Positions 20,275 through 21,001 of a stretch of 21,001 nt of DNA are shown piece after piece (the first letter of the stretch is position 1; every line of letters begins with the position of its first letter). The notes under the pieces were generated by a model. It saw nothing but the letters and a program-made list of their open reading frames with translations. It ran no database searches and had not been told where the DNA came from. This DNA comes from Methanocorpusculaceae archaeon UBA456 (GTDB lineage Archaea; Halobacteriota; Methanomicrobia; Methanomicrobiales; Methanocorpusculaceae), in NCBI GenBank assembly GCA_002496395.1, contig DAJQ01000012.1, forward strand, positions 1-21,001. Reading direction: 5' to 3'. The position numbers and the translations under genes are program-made.

Positions 20275-20985
20275 ATGCAGAGGCTTGAAGATCTCCTTGG
20301 TCCCCTCCATGAAGGGGTCTGGGAGGTGGTGGTGCCCAAAAGCGAGGTTGCGTCTCCACTGTCTGAGAACTGGGTTCTCTCCCGCATGAATATCCCATCC
20401 CCCGGTACCCTCGCAAGCTACCGGTTCGGCCAGTACCACCTGCATGAGACTGCCTCTGAGTACAGGGTGCATCTTGACCGTTATGATCCAAAAGAGCACC
20501 CGGTTCTGCATCTTGCCGATGATGCCCCGCTCGTCCTGATGGTGATCGATACCATATCCGCTCTCCTGATCGATTCAAAAAAAGTTCTTGTGCGGGATAC
20601 TTCTGAGGTGCTCTCGGATCAGGCAAAGGCATGGAAGCTCGTTGCCTTCTGCGGCATCTTCATGCTCCTCTTTGGCATCCGGATACTGGCCGAACCCCTC
20701 ATCACCTTTGACAACCTCACCCGGATCATCATTCCTCTCCTCTTCCTTGCCCTGTCATACCCGTTCCTGAAGAGTTCATTTATTCTCGGGCCGTTTAGAA
20801 TACGATCGATTGGGCGTCTGATTATCGGGCTTGGAATAGCGCTCCTTGCCGTAAGTTCGTTCTTCTCGGAACCGGATGAACTTGCAGGAACCTTTCTTTT
20901 TGTGCTGGGCGTATGGACCTTTGCGAGTGCCTGGCTCTCACTGAAAAGGGTTTTAAGGGGGAAAAAAGCCGTACCTGAGGCTTAA
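20275..20985 (+). CDS. Unrecognised protein: soluble N-domain plus four membrane helices
   Basis: 236 residues; family not recognised. Residues 1-115 appear soluble, with strands such as GVWEVVVPKSEV and EYRVHLDRYD, and a segment, PLVLMVIDTISALLIDSKKV (85-104), that could be a strand-helix or a weakly hydrophobic helix. Four membrane helices follow at about 119-141, 150-165, 178-197 and 203-224, with a basic C-terminus (KRVLRGKK). No ribosome binding site precedes the ATG, and a weak AT-rich block lies near 20236. It follows the Yip1-like gene by 56 bases. The start could be later, but the domain looks intact from here. The last 16 bases of the window after its stop show nothing. Confidence 0.75.
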   Translation: MQRLEDLLGPLHEGVWEVVVPKSEVASPLSENWVLSRMNIPSPGTLASYRFGQYHLHETASEYRVHLDRYDPKEHPVLHLADDAPLVLMVIDTISALLIDSKKVLVRDTSEVLSDQAKAWKLVAFCGIFMLLFGIRILAEPLITFDNLTRIIIPLLFLALSYPFLKSSFILGPFRIRSIGRLIIGLGIALLAVSSFFSEPDELAGTFLFVLGVWTFASAWLSLKRVLRGKKAVPEA

Positions 20986-21001
20986 ACAGCGTGAAAATGA
21001 T

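Noticed and set aside
20084..20632. 182-codon minus-strand frame over the Yip1-like gene end and the following gene
   Set aside because: It spans two plus-strand genes and the gap between them, with a low-complexity Arg/Gly/Pro/His/Gln translation.

Overview
The window comes from a hydrogenotrophic methanogen, most likely of the order Methanomicrobiales. The basis is a complete frhADGB operon for the F420-reducing [NiFe]-hydrogenase, an MptA-type GTP cyclohydrolase for methanopterin synthesis, archaeal TATA-box promoters close to start codons (some apparently leaderless), oligo-T ends after genes, and dense 4-base NTGA gene overlaps. The combination with a large Mrp antiporter locus would fit a salt- or alkali-tolerant genus such as Methanocalculus, but the genus is a guess.

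Layout. 1-2092: the tail of a possible rightward gene, ilvC (minus strand, branched-chain amino acid synthesis) and a divergent mptA. 2093-2646: an AT-rich regulatory gap with hairpins, two palindromes and the frh promoter. 2647-6283: frhA-frhD-frhG-frhB, encoding the large subunit, its maturation protease, the Fe-S small subunit and the F420-binding flavoprotein. 6363-7124: an unrecognised gene with a very acidic N-terminus. 7166-7648 (minus): a DUF2124-like protein, sharing a symmetric TATA box with the next operon.

7773-14935: a ten-gene Mrp-type cation/proton antiporter operon in the order E-F-G-(MbhD-like)-(MbhE-like)-B-C-D, the same order as mbhA-H of the archaeal membrane-bound hydrogenase. 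Two further antiporter-type subunits (496 and 599 residues) follow, and no hydrogenase module. A convergent radical SAM/SPASM gene (14958-16100, minus) and an almost gene-free gap separate this operon from a fourth antiporter subunit (16593-18371), a clear paralogue of the 599-residue one. It has its own 26-codon leader ORF. The two long paralogues both have Asn where the canonical TM7 lysine of this family sits.

18422-20985: four rightward genes: an unrecognised CxxC protein, a CxxCxxCC metal-cluster protein, a Yip1-like membrane protein and an unrecognised four-helix membrane protein.

How they fit together: Frh supplies reduced F420 from H2 for methanogenesis, MptA begins the C1-carrier pathway, and the Mrp complex exchanges Na+ and H+ across the membrane, which matters where the methanogenic methyltransferase pumps Na+. 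No tRNA, rRNA, CRISPR array, insertion sequence or integrase was recognised.
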